From: Bursaphelenchus xylophilus
Taxonomy: Eukaryota > Nematoda > Chromadorea > Rhabditida > Aphelenchoididae
Assembly: GCA_904066235.2 (NCBI GenBank)
Contig: CAJFCV020000003.1
Location: 5,146,001 to 5,210,000 of the forward strand
Direction of reading: 5' to 3'
DNA length: 64,000 nucleotides
Shown here: positions 46,878-57,638 of the stretch, in pieces
Layout of the letters: each line of letters opens with the position of its first letter
Numbering within the stretch: position 1 is the first letter of the stretch
The notes under the pieces: generated by a model
Database searches by the model: none
What the model was told of the DNA's origin: nothing
Seen by the model: the letters and a program-made list of their open reading frames with translations, nothing else
Position numbers and translations under genes: made by a program

Positions 46878-47292
46878 CTAATTTGCTTCATTTTGTGCTC
46901 GTTTTTCCGCACGTCGCTGCTCCGTTCGTCGTTTATAAAATTCAAAGGTGTCCATCGACTTGTTACTTGCAAAGAATGGGATGTACAAGTTGCTGCCTAA
47001 AAAAACTTAAATTACTGGAAACAAGGGGGAAACGAGTAAAATAAGTTTAGCGTACCGTAACGAGCTCGATCCAAAGTAATCGCGTCGTGTTGTGCTTTGA
47101 AGTCAATATAGTCTTCACGATCTAATATAAGGTAGGCATAAAATCCAGTAAATATGGGCCACGTAAACACAAGGCCGAGAATACCAAGTGTTGTGTATAC
47201 CGGCGACATCGGATATTGATATACGAATTTCCTAAGCTGTAGATAAAAAAGGATATAACAATCTTACTTACCTCACAGATGTTGGGACCCAT
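46878..47292 (-). CDS. Small single-pass membrane protein, possibly mitochondrial
   Basis: Three exons: 47292-47272, 47236-47056, 46996-46878; 106 residues. It starts MGPNICELRKFVYQYP, has one hydrophobic helix (TTLGILGLVFTWPIFTGFYAYL), an acidic/basic middle (REDYIDFKAQHDAI) and a long charged C-terminal helix (KRRTEQRRAEKRAQNEAN). Size and layout are like accessory subunits of respiratory complexes, but I recognise no family. An upstream ATG (about 47388) is in another phase and does not join exon 2. Confidence 0.65.
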
Positions 47293-48024
47293 GATCCCTT
47301 CCCTCGAGGTTCATAATAAGACGCTCTAGACCTCTGCCCAATCTTCGATGGCAGACTTGGACGAAGAAATTTGCTGATCATATTGTAGAGTAAACGAAGA
47401 CTGCGTGAAAATGCCCACTAAAACCGCAATGAACATGAGTGTTGGATCGTATTTTTGCTCGAAGATGTGATCCTTCGCTTGATTGTGTATTCGTCTTCTG
47501 AAGGAAATTATTATTCTCGGATTTTTTTATAAAGAAAAGATCCAGCACAACCCATTATTTTATCTTTACAGTGGGTCTCGGAGATGATAAACTATATTTT
47601 AGCTAAAATTAGGCATGAAAAAAAATCGCAAAATAAATAAAAATTTAGCACAAGGGCGCGATCTGCCTAACCGGTTCCGTAATTTTTGCGAAACAGTTAT
47701 ACGAAAGAGTGGTCATCGAGCCTGGCCGAACCCTAACGCTTCTGGAGGGACATACCTGAACTAGCTCACGAGCTAGGCCACGACCAAGTGGTTGAGTCCG
47801 AACACTCCTCCGGGGTGAACATTCCCCCCTCATTTTGAAAAATGAAAAAGCTGTTACATCTTATCCGATAAAATATGTTTTTCCCAATTATGTGATCTGC
47901 AGCTACAGATCGCATAATTTGTAGTTATTCCTGTTTTATATACGCCAAAATCGGTTTCAAACGTCCCTCGTATAAAGTAGCACTGATGTGAGATAAAGTC
48001 TCGGGCGCAGCTCCAGCTCTTGAC
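47293..48024. other. Gene-free; faint tRNA-derived repeat
   Basis: No gene. On the minus strand around 47700-47790 TGGCCTAGCTCG and GGTTCGGCCAGG resemble Pol III A and B boxes at tRNA-like spacing, with GTGGCCTAG shared with the element at 3224. Possibly a decayed SINE. Confidence 0.3.
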
Positions 48025-48418
48025 AAAAATATTGGCGTGCAACCAAGCTCGCGCTTTGCAGAAAAAACCGATATTTTTAGATCGAAAGTCGGCGAAAATG
48101 TGAGACTTTTTGCCGCATTTTGGCGCGAAAATTTTCATACCTATTTCTACCCTAAAGGGTAATGTTTCTAAAAAAAAAATAAAATTTTTCCGCGTAAAAC
48201 TGGCAAAGTTATGGCCAAAAAGCGTTTTTCTCTCTGACCGCTCTCCGCGTTAAGCGTAATCTCTCGACGGCAAAGATCGTTCGATATCCCGGCTGCGCCT
48301 GCAAAGCGCGAGCTAAAACTTTCAGGAATTGATATCTAGTCTATGCCCGACGCGTCGCGACGTGTCCGCAAAATTTAAAGAAAATCTGAGCGCCGCACTT
48401 GGGGTACTTCCCCTGTTA
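48025..48418. mobile_element. MITE-like element, family A, copy 3 (inverted, truncated)
   Basis: Reverse complement of the 804-1255 element. The right end (48383-48418, CGCACTTGGGGTACTTCCCC) is intact, the other terminus is missing. Interior blocks such as GACCGCTCTCCGCGTTAAGC match copy 1 in reverse. Confidence 0.7.
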
Positions 48419-48885
48419 GTTTTACCATTATAAAAAACGGTGAAACTTCCGGCTTCATGGAAACTCGACAGCATGAAATTGGACAGAGTGAAACTCAACC
48501 GAGGGAAACTGGACAGATTTTTTTCACAGTAATGGTACGAGATATGGGCTTTGAAAATTTTGAACAGGGCCGGGCCCAATTTTTTCCGGGCTTGGCTGAG
48601 GGCCAAGGAATCTAACGGGCCTCTTGGGCGCGGCCCCTCTTCACAAGGATCGACAAATAGTTTTACCCTGCTTTCTTAACGAAACCTGTATCATTTGAAA
48701 GAGCGTGAAAAGTTTTGTACAAAGAAAAAAAGTAGCTGCCCAATTTCACTTTGGACAAAGTTATGGCCAAAATAGGGATTAATAAAAATATAAAACGCAG
48801 AGCCAAGCACTGATTTTTTGAAGTACTTTAGGCAATGGTTGGTAATTTTTTGTTTTGAAAATTTATTGTCGATTTGCGATCTTGT

Positions 48886-49914
48886 ACAAGGTGTTCAGAG
48901 AATTATGGAAAAAACTATTCATTAATAACTTTGCCCTCGGTGGTGCAATCCGAAAATTTTTTTTGTATTTTACAGAAAAACCTTGGAGTTTTTAGAATCT
49001 AAACAAAAATTTTTCTTTTATCGGCGGAGACTTCCGTAATCCGCGTTGAATTCGGCGGAGCGTTTTTTTTACAAAATGAGGCTGTAAATCGTTGAATGTG
49101 TAAAGAGAATGGGCGGAAAAGGATCCAGAAGATACAAGACGACATTTCTTCCAAATTTCTATGCTCCGGCGGAGACATTTTTTAATCTCGGCGGACGATT
49201 TTTTTCGACTCCGGATAGTCAAAATTGGCTAAAACCAAAGCGTATGGCATCCCTGGTGGCATGGCGCCTAAAAACGACTTATTACCTCTTCAGCCGGTTG
49301 GCAGATGAAAAAACGGCAATTCGGCGAAGAAATCGTCGAAGAAAAAATGAACGTATTTAAAAAATTACGCAAATTTATCCGCCGAGCATCCGCCAATAAG
49401 AAGAATCATATTTTTGGTTGATCAGGGCCGTATAGACCCACAATTTTAGTTTTCCCATCATAATTTCTTAAATGGGTTAATTTTTTTCTCCGCCGAATTG
49501 TCTTTTTTTCATCTGCCAGCCGGCTGAAGACGTATTAAGTCGTTTTTAGGTGCCATGCCACCAGGGATTTGGTTTTAGCCAATTTTGACTATCCGGAGTC
49601 GAAGAAAAATCGTCCGCTGAGGTGAAAAATGTCTCCGCCGAAGCATAGAAATTTGAAAGAAATGTCATATTGTATCTTCTGGATCCTTTTCCGCCCATTT
49701 TCTTTACACATACAACGATTTACAGCCTTATTTTGTGAAAAAAAACACTCCGCCGAATTCAACGCGGATTACGGAAGTCTCCGCCGATAAAAGAAATTTT
49801 TTTTTTAGATTCTAAAGGTTTTTCTGTAAAATGCAAAAAATTTTTTTCGGATTGGAGCACCGAGCGCAAAGTTATTAATGAATAGTTTTTTCCATAATTC
49901 TCTGAACACCCTGT
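48886..49914. mobile_element. Large fold-back element with ~440-bp arms
   Basis: The left arm (48886 to about 49335) returns as its reverse complement from about 49480 to 49914. ACAAGGTGTTCAGAGAATTA at the start matches AATTCTCTGAACACCCTGT at the end, and matching blocks run throughout (AAAGGATCCAGAAGATACAA against TTGTATCTTCTGGATCCTTT). Only about 140 bp of unpaired centre remains. CGGCGGA motifs recur in both arms. No transposase frame. Confidence 0.85.
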
Positions 49915-50128
49915 ATATTATTTTAGGTAATTCAGAAAATTGTGTGTGGGATTTAGCTGGGGTTTCCTAAAAATGAGGTCCAAAATATTAATTTTTCTGT
50001 GCTAACTGAGTTTTGCGTGACCAGAAGTCTTCACAGAATGGGAGGCCCATCAGCCATGTGTCTTTGATGTCTATAACAAGTTTAATGCAAAAAGAACAAA
50101 AAACAAATATATTTGAAAGTATGAAACA

Positions 50129-53100
50129 TTAAGATTTAATACTCGGCGTGATCTTTTTGTATACCCAGGCTGCGTCGATGCCTTCTCCTTCTGAGCCCAC
50201 AAGCTTCCAATTAGGCTCATTCTCATCCAATGGGAATCTACAAAGGATCAAATGGGATTCTTGTTTCATTTCATTCAGTTTGGGGGTCAACAGGGTAACC
50301 TTAAGTAGCCGTTAAATAAATTCAGCATAGTCAAATGAATAATACCATTTGCTCGGCTCCAAACATCACGGTGGTGTTATACTTTTTCATGTCGACTTTG
50401 AAGATGTTCTTTTTATAAAACTTCACATTCTGATGAGTTCCGTTTCTGTAGGAATTGAGGATCGAGTACAACACCAGGGGTCCGTTCAATTCAATTCCAT
50501 CGGCCTTGAGTCCCATCCGTGCCATTTCAGTGACCTTCAAATAAATGTATAAACGTCATAACTCGGTGCTTAATGAATATTCAAATTGAATCTGGCAAAT
50601 ATGTCATGACATTTATTAATATAGGATCACGGGTAAATGTTATTCAGTTAAAAGAAGGAACATCAGCACTATACAGTATATATAACAACTTCAGGCCGTG
50701 TTTTGCAACAAGTTGTGACATGAATGAAGATTGGAAAGAAGATCATCGCCCGGAGACTAGAGTGAAATCAAATAAATGAGAAAATAAAATGGAATCATGG
50801 CTAAGATCAGTGAGCTGTTTCGACTAGTTGACCAGTAGTGGCACTGGGATGGATGGGGAGAGCTATCCGAGCGATTCTATTGCGCTTTAGAATCTGACGC
50901 TTCTCACGGGCGGCCTTTTTCTGTTTCTTGACTCGTTCCTGCAGATCCTGTCCTCGATGGGTAACTCCATCCATTTGATCCATCTTGGACAAGAGAGAGT
51001 CGAGGTCTCCCTTCCTGATTGGCTTCACCGAAATATCACGAACGGCACGGAATTGACCGCAGTTATTGACATGTTCATTCTCTAGTCGAAGGTAATTCCA
51101 AACAAATCTTCGGAATACTTCCAATGGACTCATTATGCACATCAGCAGATCTCCATGCAGCATCCATGCTTCGGCCAGGGAAACGTTCATTACCCATGAC
51201 AGTCGGAGGATAAAGTCTTCTACAATGGCAAAGTAGTAGTACCATTTACTGCCGTAGATCATTTCTTCTCTGAGCAACGGCGCTTCTTTAGGAGCTCTTG
51301 GATCTATGAGACCCCAATCCATAAAAACGTCCCACAGGAAGGTGTACGTGAAGGAAATTACGTATGAAATTACCCAGAAGTAGAAAAAGACGTAGCCATA
51401 ATCGGGCAGTTGAGTCTCGGCCCATTTGTTAAGGGAGTTGCTGGTCACAACCAAGTACGTTGTAGCATATTTTCCTGCGTTGACAAGATGCGGATGCCAT
51501 CTATGAGTGTCGCGATAACGTCGCAAACATTGAAGGAAACGGACCGTGGCAGGGATGGCAGTCACTATAATCCTTATCCACGAGAATGAAGCACACATAT
51601 CTTGCCCAGTGTTTATGTCCACATAGCCCCAGGGCACAACTCCGTCTGTCACGTTCAGGGTCCGGGCCTCAAATTTGAAGTTAGAGTAGTCGACTTCAGT
51701 CGCGTAGAAGCAAATAAAATATTGGAGATCCAAAAAGCATGTGGCCAGCGAATTCATTTGATCGCCGAGCCAGAAATCGGTGAAGGTAACAAAGTGGAAT
51801 GGAGCGGTAAAACAGTTGAAACAATGCTTCAGAAGCCAGAATCGACTATTCCTGTAGAAAACATTCTCTGGTTTGTTGAAGGGATTTAGAAGGAAAACAA
51901 CGCAGATGAACATCAGAACAAGTGGGAAGAGGAATGGCGGTAGCCCCACAGTATGTGCATATAAGTATCCGAGAACGCATAGTGCCCATAACATCAGCAT
52001 GAAGGAGGCCAACTGCATCACCGTCTGATATGTCAGATGATTGCGAGGGTCCATCTCGAAGATGAGCACATGATTCACGCCGGCCGCTGCCCACCCATAC
52101 ATATTCAGTCCACATAACCATACGCTCAGGAAGAACAGGAAGAAGCCTCGGAATAGTCGAACAGCCACCCATTTTGGCTCATGCGGTCGGGCGGTAAAGC
52201 TGTACCAAGAAAGGATAATTACAATACCCAGGACAGCGAAGACGCCAAGGAAAAAGCCGAGTGAAAAAGTGGTTCCAGAATGTTGCTTCTCAGTCAATGG
52301 AGGCACCTTCAGTCGCTTCATGGCTGCTTGTCGATTTCCTCCTTCCAACTCGTTGATTACAGCTGTCTCCACATTGTTGATTAGGGTCTCGATGTCTCTA
52401 TTCAAGAAGAACGACGACTTTTCCACTCGATTTATCCTCCAATCGAGACCTGCTTCGTTCATCAACAATTTGTCATGCTTTTTCAAAATCTTCCTAAACC
52501 CCGTTCCATTCAGTTGTTGGAAGTTCTGGAGAAGAACCAAGTTCAAGTAAAACTCCGAAAAGGCCAGTTTCAGTTGTTGACCCGTTTTGGACTGTTCCTT
52601 CTGAAGTTTGCTGGGCTTACTGTTAAACGGATGTCGAAGAGATGTTCTTCTTTGGCTGAGCATATTTCGAGAAGTAATGGCTTCCTTGAAAGTGATGAGT
52701 TCGGCATTCAGTTCGTGGTATTTCCCTTGCGCTTCAGCAATTTTTTGACTGAAGAAGAGGTTGATCTTCGTAAGTTCCCTCTCACATTCGGCAAAGAACT
52801 GTTCGTCCATCTGAGACACGTATTGCTCTCTCGCTTCTGGTTCCGTCGGAGCTTCGAGCATGATCTGATAGAGGATTCCCTTGAGCTCTTCATACCGGAT
52901 ATATTGTTTTCGCCATTCAGGAGTCAGATGGCTGGCCAATTGCTCACCAAATTTCATTATTTCACCATTTACGAAGGAAGGAAAAGCTAAAAAATTTCAA
53001 ATTAGTTTGCTTACAATTCGACCGTCCCCACTGCCTAGATCGACAGCTGGAGATTTTGGTTCGGGACACAAGTTGATCAAGCGTTTTACATTCTCTATCT

Positions 53101-53230
53101 GCTTGGGGGAGGCGGGAACATAAGGGATGCAAACACGGCGGAATGCTGGGGCAACAAATGGAATAGCCAGCAAAGAAATCGTAACGGCCGATCCTCCGAT
53201 TAAGCCGACGAGTGCCCCACCCAGACCCAT
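50129..53230 (-). CDS. ATPSCKMT: ATPSCKMT/FAM173-type mitochondrial lysine methyltransferase (split by a nested gene)
   Basis: Seven-beta-strand methyltransferase; the human homologue methylates ATP synthase subunit c. Three exons: 53230-53015, 50534-50346, 50299-50129; 191 residues (human 233). Exon 1 gives a hydrophobic N-terminal helix (LVGLIGGSAVTISLLAIP), VCIPYVPASPKQIENV and SAM motif I VDLGSGDGRI. Exon 2 resumes in phase with VTEMARMGLKADGIELN, equivalent to IAAAKKGFTAVGYELN in human, then VMFGAEQM; exon 3 ends CRFPLDENEPNW and GEGIDAAWVY. Intron 1 is 2,480 nt and contains the whole XPR1 gene on the same strand. The ATG lies two bases after a TTTCAG acceptor. Confidence 0.9.
50807..52957 (-). 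CDS. XPR1: XPR1-type phosphate exporter, intronless
   Basis: Plasma-membrane phosphate exporter regulated by inositol pyrophosphates. One uninterrupted frame of 716 residues (human 696). The SPX domain (about 1-185) starts MKFGEQLASHLTPEWRKQYI and contains GFRKILKKHDK, whose lysines bind inositol pyrophosphate. Multiple membrane helices follow from about residue 235. The EXS domain (about 420-620) includes DFWLGDQMNSL, RRYRDTHRWHPHLVNAGKY and SYTFLWDVFMDWGL-like sequence. The basic C-terminus has KKQKKAAREKR. It lies wholly inside intron 1 of the methyltransferase gene on the same strand. A TTTTTTAG acceptor at 52987 is 29 bases before the ATG; an AATAAA signal reads on the minus strand at 50617-50612. 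Confidence 0.95.
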   Translation of the reverse strand: MKFGEQLASHLTPEWRKQYIRYEELKGILYQIMLEAPTEPEAREQYVSQMDEQFFAECERELTKINLFFSQKIAEAQGKYHELNAELITFKEAITSRNMLSQRRTSLRHPFNSKPSKLQKEQSKTGQQLKLAFSEFYLNLVLLQNFQQLNGTGFRKILKKHDKLLMNEAGLDWRINRVEKSSFFLNRDIETLINNVETAVINELEGGNRQAAMKRLKVPPLTEKQHSGTTFSLGFFLGVFAVLGIVIILSWYSFTARPHEPKWVAVRLFRGFFLFFLSVWLCGLNMYGWAAAGVNHVLIFEMDPRNHLTYQTVMQLASFMLMLWALCVLGYLYAHTVGLPPFLFPLVLMFICVVFLLNPFNKPENVFYRNSRFWLLKHCFNCFTAPFHFVTFTDFWLGDQMNSLATCFLDLQYFICFYATEVDYSNFKFEARTLNVTDGVVPWGYVDINTGQDMCASFSWIRIIVTAIPATVRFLQCLRRYRDTHRWHPHLVNAGKYATTYLVVTSNSLNKWAETQLPDYGYVFFYFWVISYVISFTYTFLWDVFMDWGLIDPRAPKEAPLLREEMIYGSKWYYYFAIVEDFILRLSWVMNVSLAEAWMLHGDLLMCIMSPLEVFRRFVWNYLRLENEHVNNCGQFRAVRDISVKPIRKGDLDSLLSKMDQMDGVTHRGQDLQERVKKQKKAAREKRQILKRNRIARIALPIHPSATTGQLVETAH

Positions 53231-53759
53231 ATCTGAAACATAGATAATAAGCCGGGATCTTCTACTAATTTTACCTAGTAAGAATTTAGAGAATCTAGCG
53301 AGCGGAACATCACACTTGTGCAACCACTTGCTTAGAAATCATTTTTTGACCAAACAATAGGACAAGATAAAAAAGATGATAACAGATTCTCCAAATATTA
53401 ACGGCTTATCATCCATGTCTCTAACGCTTAGCCCAGCCAGTATATTTTTTAACGTGTTTACTCAGCGCGGTTAAATGGTAAAAATATAAAAGAGACTCAC
53501 TTTTTACAACTTTGAAAATAAAGGACCGGGAGGCGTGAAAACGGAGCCTGAAAACGAAAAATGGTTTTGTGATAATGGGAAAACGCGGGTGAGAGATCAA
53601 ACACTGTCAGATAGCACACAGACTGTCAGCCTGACATCAATATGCAAATAATAGTCAGGAGCCGAGAACCTGTTTAGCAGAAATCCCCTCAACATTAACA
53701 ACTTTATTGAAATTTGAGCAAAAACGTAATTATTAATGAGATCTGATCATATGGTGATA
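53231..53759. other. Intergenic
   Basis: Between the TMEM209 stop and the methyltransferase start; nothing recognised. Confidence 0.4.
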
Positions 53760-55868
53760 TTAGTCATCAGCCAAAAGATGGGCCAGGTTCAGGCCTTTCC
53801 GGTCGATCCGCATGTCACCCAAATAACCTCCATTGTTCTTCGCACAGTGATTCAGGAACAAGTAGATGGCAGCAAACATGTTATGAGGGCCTGCCGGTGG
53901 ACTGTAGATATCAGCGCCACCATTGCAGACAAATTCAAATAAGAATGCAGGCTGTTGATGTTTCTTAATAACAAAAGTCGTACAATGTCGAATGAAATGC
54001 GAGAAAATTTGTAAAAAACATCACTTACCTGCCTGATGTAAAAGGCGGTTGGGAGTTTCTGAGTAAACGCCAATTGGCTAGGCTCTTTGTACACATAAAG
54101 TGATGAGAATGGACGTGTAGGAATTCTGGCAAGAGATTCGGGAACAATGCAGTGATCCATGTACAAACAGAAAATCCCGAACAAGATCTCTGCGTCTGTT
54201 GGAAACTCTGTACTCCATTTGTCATCAACAGCTAAAATTGGATTGAGAACATGATACGTACGACCTACAAGAAGAATCATCGGTATTCTGTTCTCCCACT
54301 TTGTCATATTGATAACCATGCAGAATAGAACTCTTGTTCAAATCTCTGAGTCTTTTCACGAGATAATGTTGATTTGAGTGAATCTTGAGAAAAGGTAACA
54401 AAAACGGAAGCTGAGTTCCATAGAGCTCGGGTCTTTGGTCGAGATGAAACTGAAGATCCTCCAACTTTGTGGTACCCACCGCAATATTCAAATTGAATTT
54501 CTTTAGCGACTTGTTCGCTTCGTCAACCCCGTCAATAAAAGGTTTTATCACCGATTCGTGCATGAAAAACCGGAACTTGAGGGAGAATTTGGTAAGCCCG
54601 AGGAGTTCTTGGTCACTAAAATAAGTTGATCTATAAAGTTAATATAACGCTTACTGAATATTGAGTTTGTGGACTACACTCAGAGCGAAGGGATTCTCCT
54701 TGTGCGGACTTTTCTTTGTTTTGTCACCAGAAAAGAGTTGATTAAGTGAGTAATTTGAACTGAACGAAGATGAGGCTTCCCTCAATTTTTCTGCATTTTT
54801 CTGGAAGGACGAGGACGACTCTTCCTTGGAAACACTGTCCCGCCTCTTTAACGAAGGCTTTAGGTTAGTACTGTTCGGCTCATTGCCGGAGCTGGGAACT
54901 TCATCCACTTCCGTTTCAGCTTTCTGATACATATTCAGGAGCATGTCTAAACAATTATAACATTTTAACACAAATAACTCCTTACCATCCAATTTCCGCT
55001 CTTCGCCTTTATGATATCCCAGTTGATATCCTGTTGAATTCAATTCTCCAAAAGAACTTCGGCCACTTGTAAAAACAAAATCAATTTTCCTGACAAAACT
55101 GCTATCATTCAAACTTGAGTCCAACTCTGAATCCTTTTTGAAACGTAGTCTTTCATATTGCCCTTCAGTGTATACGGAATGATGTGGAGAAGAGAAAGAA
55201 CTCAGTTCTAGGGAATTGGGCCCTGTTGATTGAATCGGAAATGACCTAGGAGATTGGTTGAGACTTGAATCTTTTGAGTAATTAATTCCTGAGGAGCTGT
55301 CCGAAAAGATTTGCGACCAATTAGCCTTGTCAATGGAGGTATTTCCATTGTCATCGACAACTCGGAAGCGGAAATCACACAAACTACTACTGTTGAAAGA
55401 CTTGTTGAATGTGCGGTTCAGTTTGCTTTGATTCAAACTCTCCAGAACATCTTAAACGAAACATATAATTCGAATAAAAGGCTCACTTTTGGTTTTAGTA
55501 TCCGTAGACTTCTGAAATGCGGCAAATACGCTCTCTCCACAAATCCAATAATAAATCAAAGATAAGAAGTTCAACAATTCACAAAATCCAAGCAATGCAC
55601 AAAACTGGATCGCTTGTTCACGGGAGAGGAATAAAGCAAATACCGTTGTTGAGATTGCGAATTTGAACAGGATTGACTAAAACACGAAGATAAAAAAAGA
55701 AAAATCAAAAAAACTTACGTCAATTGCCGAAAATATTAGAAATCCACATGAAAGGGAGAAAGGGCTAAAAGGAAGTTTCAATCGTGATACGAATCGAAAA
55801 TGCGGCCATTCCCCGGCCGACAAAATAAAAAAGAAAGAAAATCCGGCTCACCTCCTCGCTAAGTCCAT
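53760..55868 (-). CDS. TMEM209: TMEM209 family membrane protein
   Basis: Nuclear-envelope protein reported to interact with nucleoporins in vertebrates. Eight exons: 55868-55852, 55764-55719, 55676-55487, 55450-54986, 54946-54655, 54615-54269, 54231-54029, 53951-53760; 583 residues (human 561). Two N-terminal helices (SPFSLSCGFLIFSAIDSI; FCALLGFCELLNFLSLIYYW), a long Ser-rich linker, then the conserved C-terminal domain: HESVIKPFIDGVDEANKSL, QRPELYGTQLPFLLPFLKI, DDKWSTEFPTDAEILFGIF, and HNMFAAIYLFLNHC near the end. The start at MDLARS is fixed by phase; the upstream ATG at about 55949 does not join exon 2 in frame. Confidence 0.9.
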
Positions 55869-56311
55869 AGCGAAATTTGTGAAAAAGATGGTTGATATGT
55901 TCCAGAAGACAATCGGGAAGGGAACCTAGAATAAAAAAGTCAGACGGCATTTTTGAAATTTCCAATATTTTAGCAAAGAAACCCCGTGGTCCGAAGCGAA
56001 AATATAGAAAATACGAAAACCGTATGAGTGAAACAATAACCCGGGTAAAAAATTTATTAACAGACAAAAGCATTTATTTTATTGTTAGATCAGAAAATTC
56101 CGACGATGCATCGCGACGCGGATGGCGGGAAAAATAAAAGTTTCACGTATAAAATAGGGTCACAATATGAAAACTTCAGGGCGCAGGTCGGTGGAATAAA
56201 TAAAATATTTTATTATTTTTTTGTTATACAATGTTGAATAAAAAGACGTTGTTACCCGGACGACGAAGACTGTGTTCTATCTGATAATAGTATATTATTT
56301 TTTTAAAAGTT
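55869..56311. promoter_or_regulatory. Divergent promoter region, TMEM209 / inositol 5-phosphatase
   Basis: 443 bp between divergent start codons. No motif assigned. Confidence 0.4.
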
Positions 56312-57638
56312 ATGAAATGGCGTCTAGGAGCCGTTACTTTTAATTTATGTGGAAAACCTGCGCAGACTGAGAAGGTTAAACAATTGATTGACGATTTAAT
56401 CTCGAGACATGAAATCCCTTTAGACGGGATTGCAATATCCTTACAGGTAAGCGAACCAGGTCTGATTTTTATTTGTTTTAGGAGGTGAATATGGCTGAAA
56501 GAACGAACGTTTCCCCTGATGCTTGGAAAGAGAAGTTCCACGAGCTTCTATGGGAAAGGGGGTATATTTATGCCGCTTCTTCTTATATGATGACTAACTT
56601 CTTGGCTTTCTTCGTATTAAAGGAATATGGAAAGATGGTTCGTTTATCTCTTCATAATAACTGGTCATTAAACAGATTGCCAAAAGCACTTTCGAATACA
56701 TCAAAGACCGATATTACGGTGTCAAAGGTTCGATTTGTCTGAGCGTGGACTTAAAAGACAATATTAGATTTATTTTTGTTGGTTCGCATCTTCTCCATGG
56801 TCCAGAAGCCGTTGATAGAAGGGTTATTCAAGCCAAGAGTGTCAAAGATTATGTTTCCAAACAACTCGAGAACAAAGTAGTCGGAGCGATTCTTTGGTTG
56901 GGTGATTTTAACTTCAGAATAACAGGAGTTGGAGCAGTGGAATTTGTTCAGACTTTGAGAAGCGATGAGTTCATTGCTGGCGAAGTATTGCAGAAGCATG
57001 ACCAATTGACTGAAGCGCGTTTCTTTTATGATATTTTCGATACCTGGAGTGAAGCTGATATCACCTTCAAGCCAACTTACCGATTTCATGTATGAGTTTG
57101 TATAGTAGTACTTACTTTGTTCATTTTATAGTCACAAAACGTGTATTATTTTCAGATTGGATCCCTTCAATACGATATGAACCGAGTGCCCGCATGGACT
57201 GATCGTATTCTCTTTAACAAACTCAGTTGTCTTCATTATGATTCAATGACCAATATCAACATAAGTGATCATATCCCAGTTTTCGGAATATTCGAAACAC
57301 CCGAGCTTGACGTTCTGGAAGAGGCAGATTGGGAAATCAAATTCGATCCTATCGACTATTGGTACATCAATTTACCTTTACGCGTTCTCTTCAAAGGAGC
57401 CAACTTCTGGCAAAAGGCTGGCTCAGTTTGGGATTGGCTTGGTGTTTACAAAGTACCCGATTGCAGTGATCGGAGATTTGTGACACAAGCGTCGATCATG
57501 AGTGCAGTGGAAACGGGGAATACCTACCAAGTGGAGTTTGTCCCTTTACCAGTTGGAGATTACTTCGTAGCTTACCACAGTTACAATAGAGGATGTATCC
57601 AAGGAATGACTAATGTATTTTCTATCAAAGAAATTTAG
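56312..57638 (+). CDS. Inositol polyphosphate 5-phosphatase (INPP5K/SKIP-like, SKICH domain)
   Basis: Removes the 5-phosphate from PI(4,5)P2/PI(3,4,5)P3 or soluble inositol phosphates. Four exons: 56312-56446, 56482-56637, 56676-57089, 57156-57638; 395 residues. Catalytic motifs of the family are present: TFNLCGK near the N-terminus, YYGVKGSICL, GSHLLHG, WLGDFNFRI and VPAWTDRIL, then ISDHIPVFGIF. The C-terminal 100 residues (IDYWYINLPLRVLFKGANFW...VGDYFVAYHSYN) fit a SKICH domain. The usual NxQE of motif 1 is replaced (SLQEVNM is close to the expected LQEV). The intron-2 donor (ATG/GTTCGT) is unusual but keeps phase. Confidence 0.88.

Noticed and set aside
47690..47800. tRNA gene on the minus strand
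   Set aside because: Only weak A/B-box resemblance and no cloverleaf; at best a decayed SINE.
55852..55949. TMEM209 start at MPSDFFILG
   Set aside because: That frame ends in phase 0, and joining exon 2 then gives a stop; the MDLARS start keeps phase through all eight exons.
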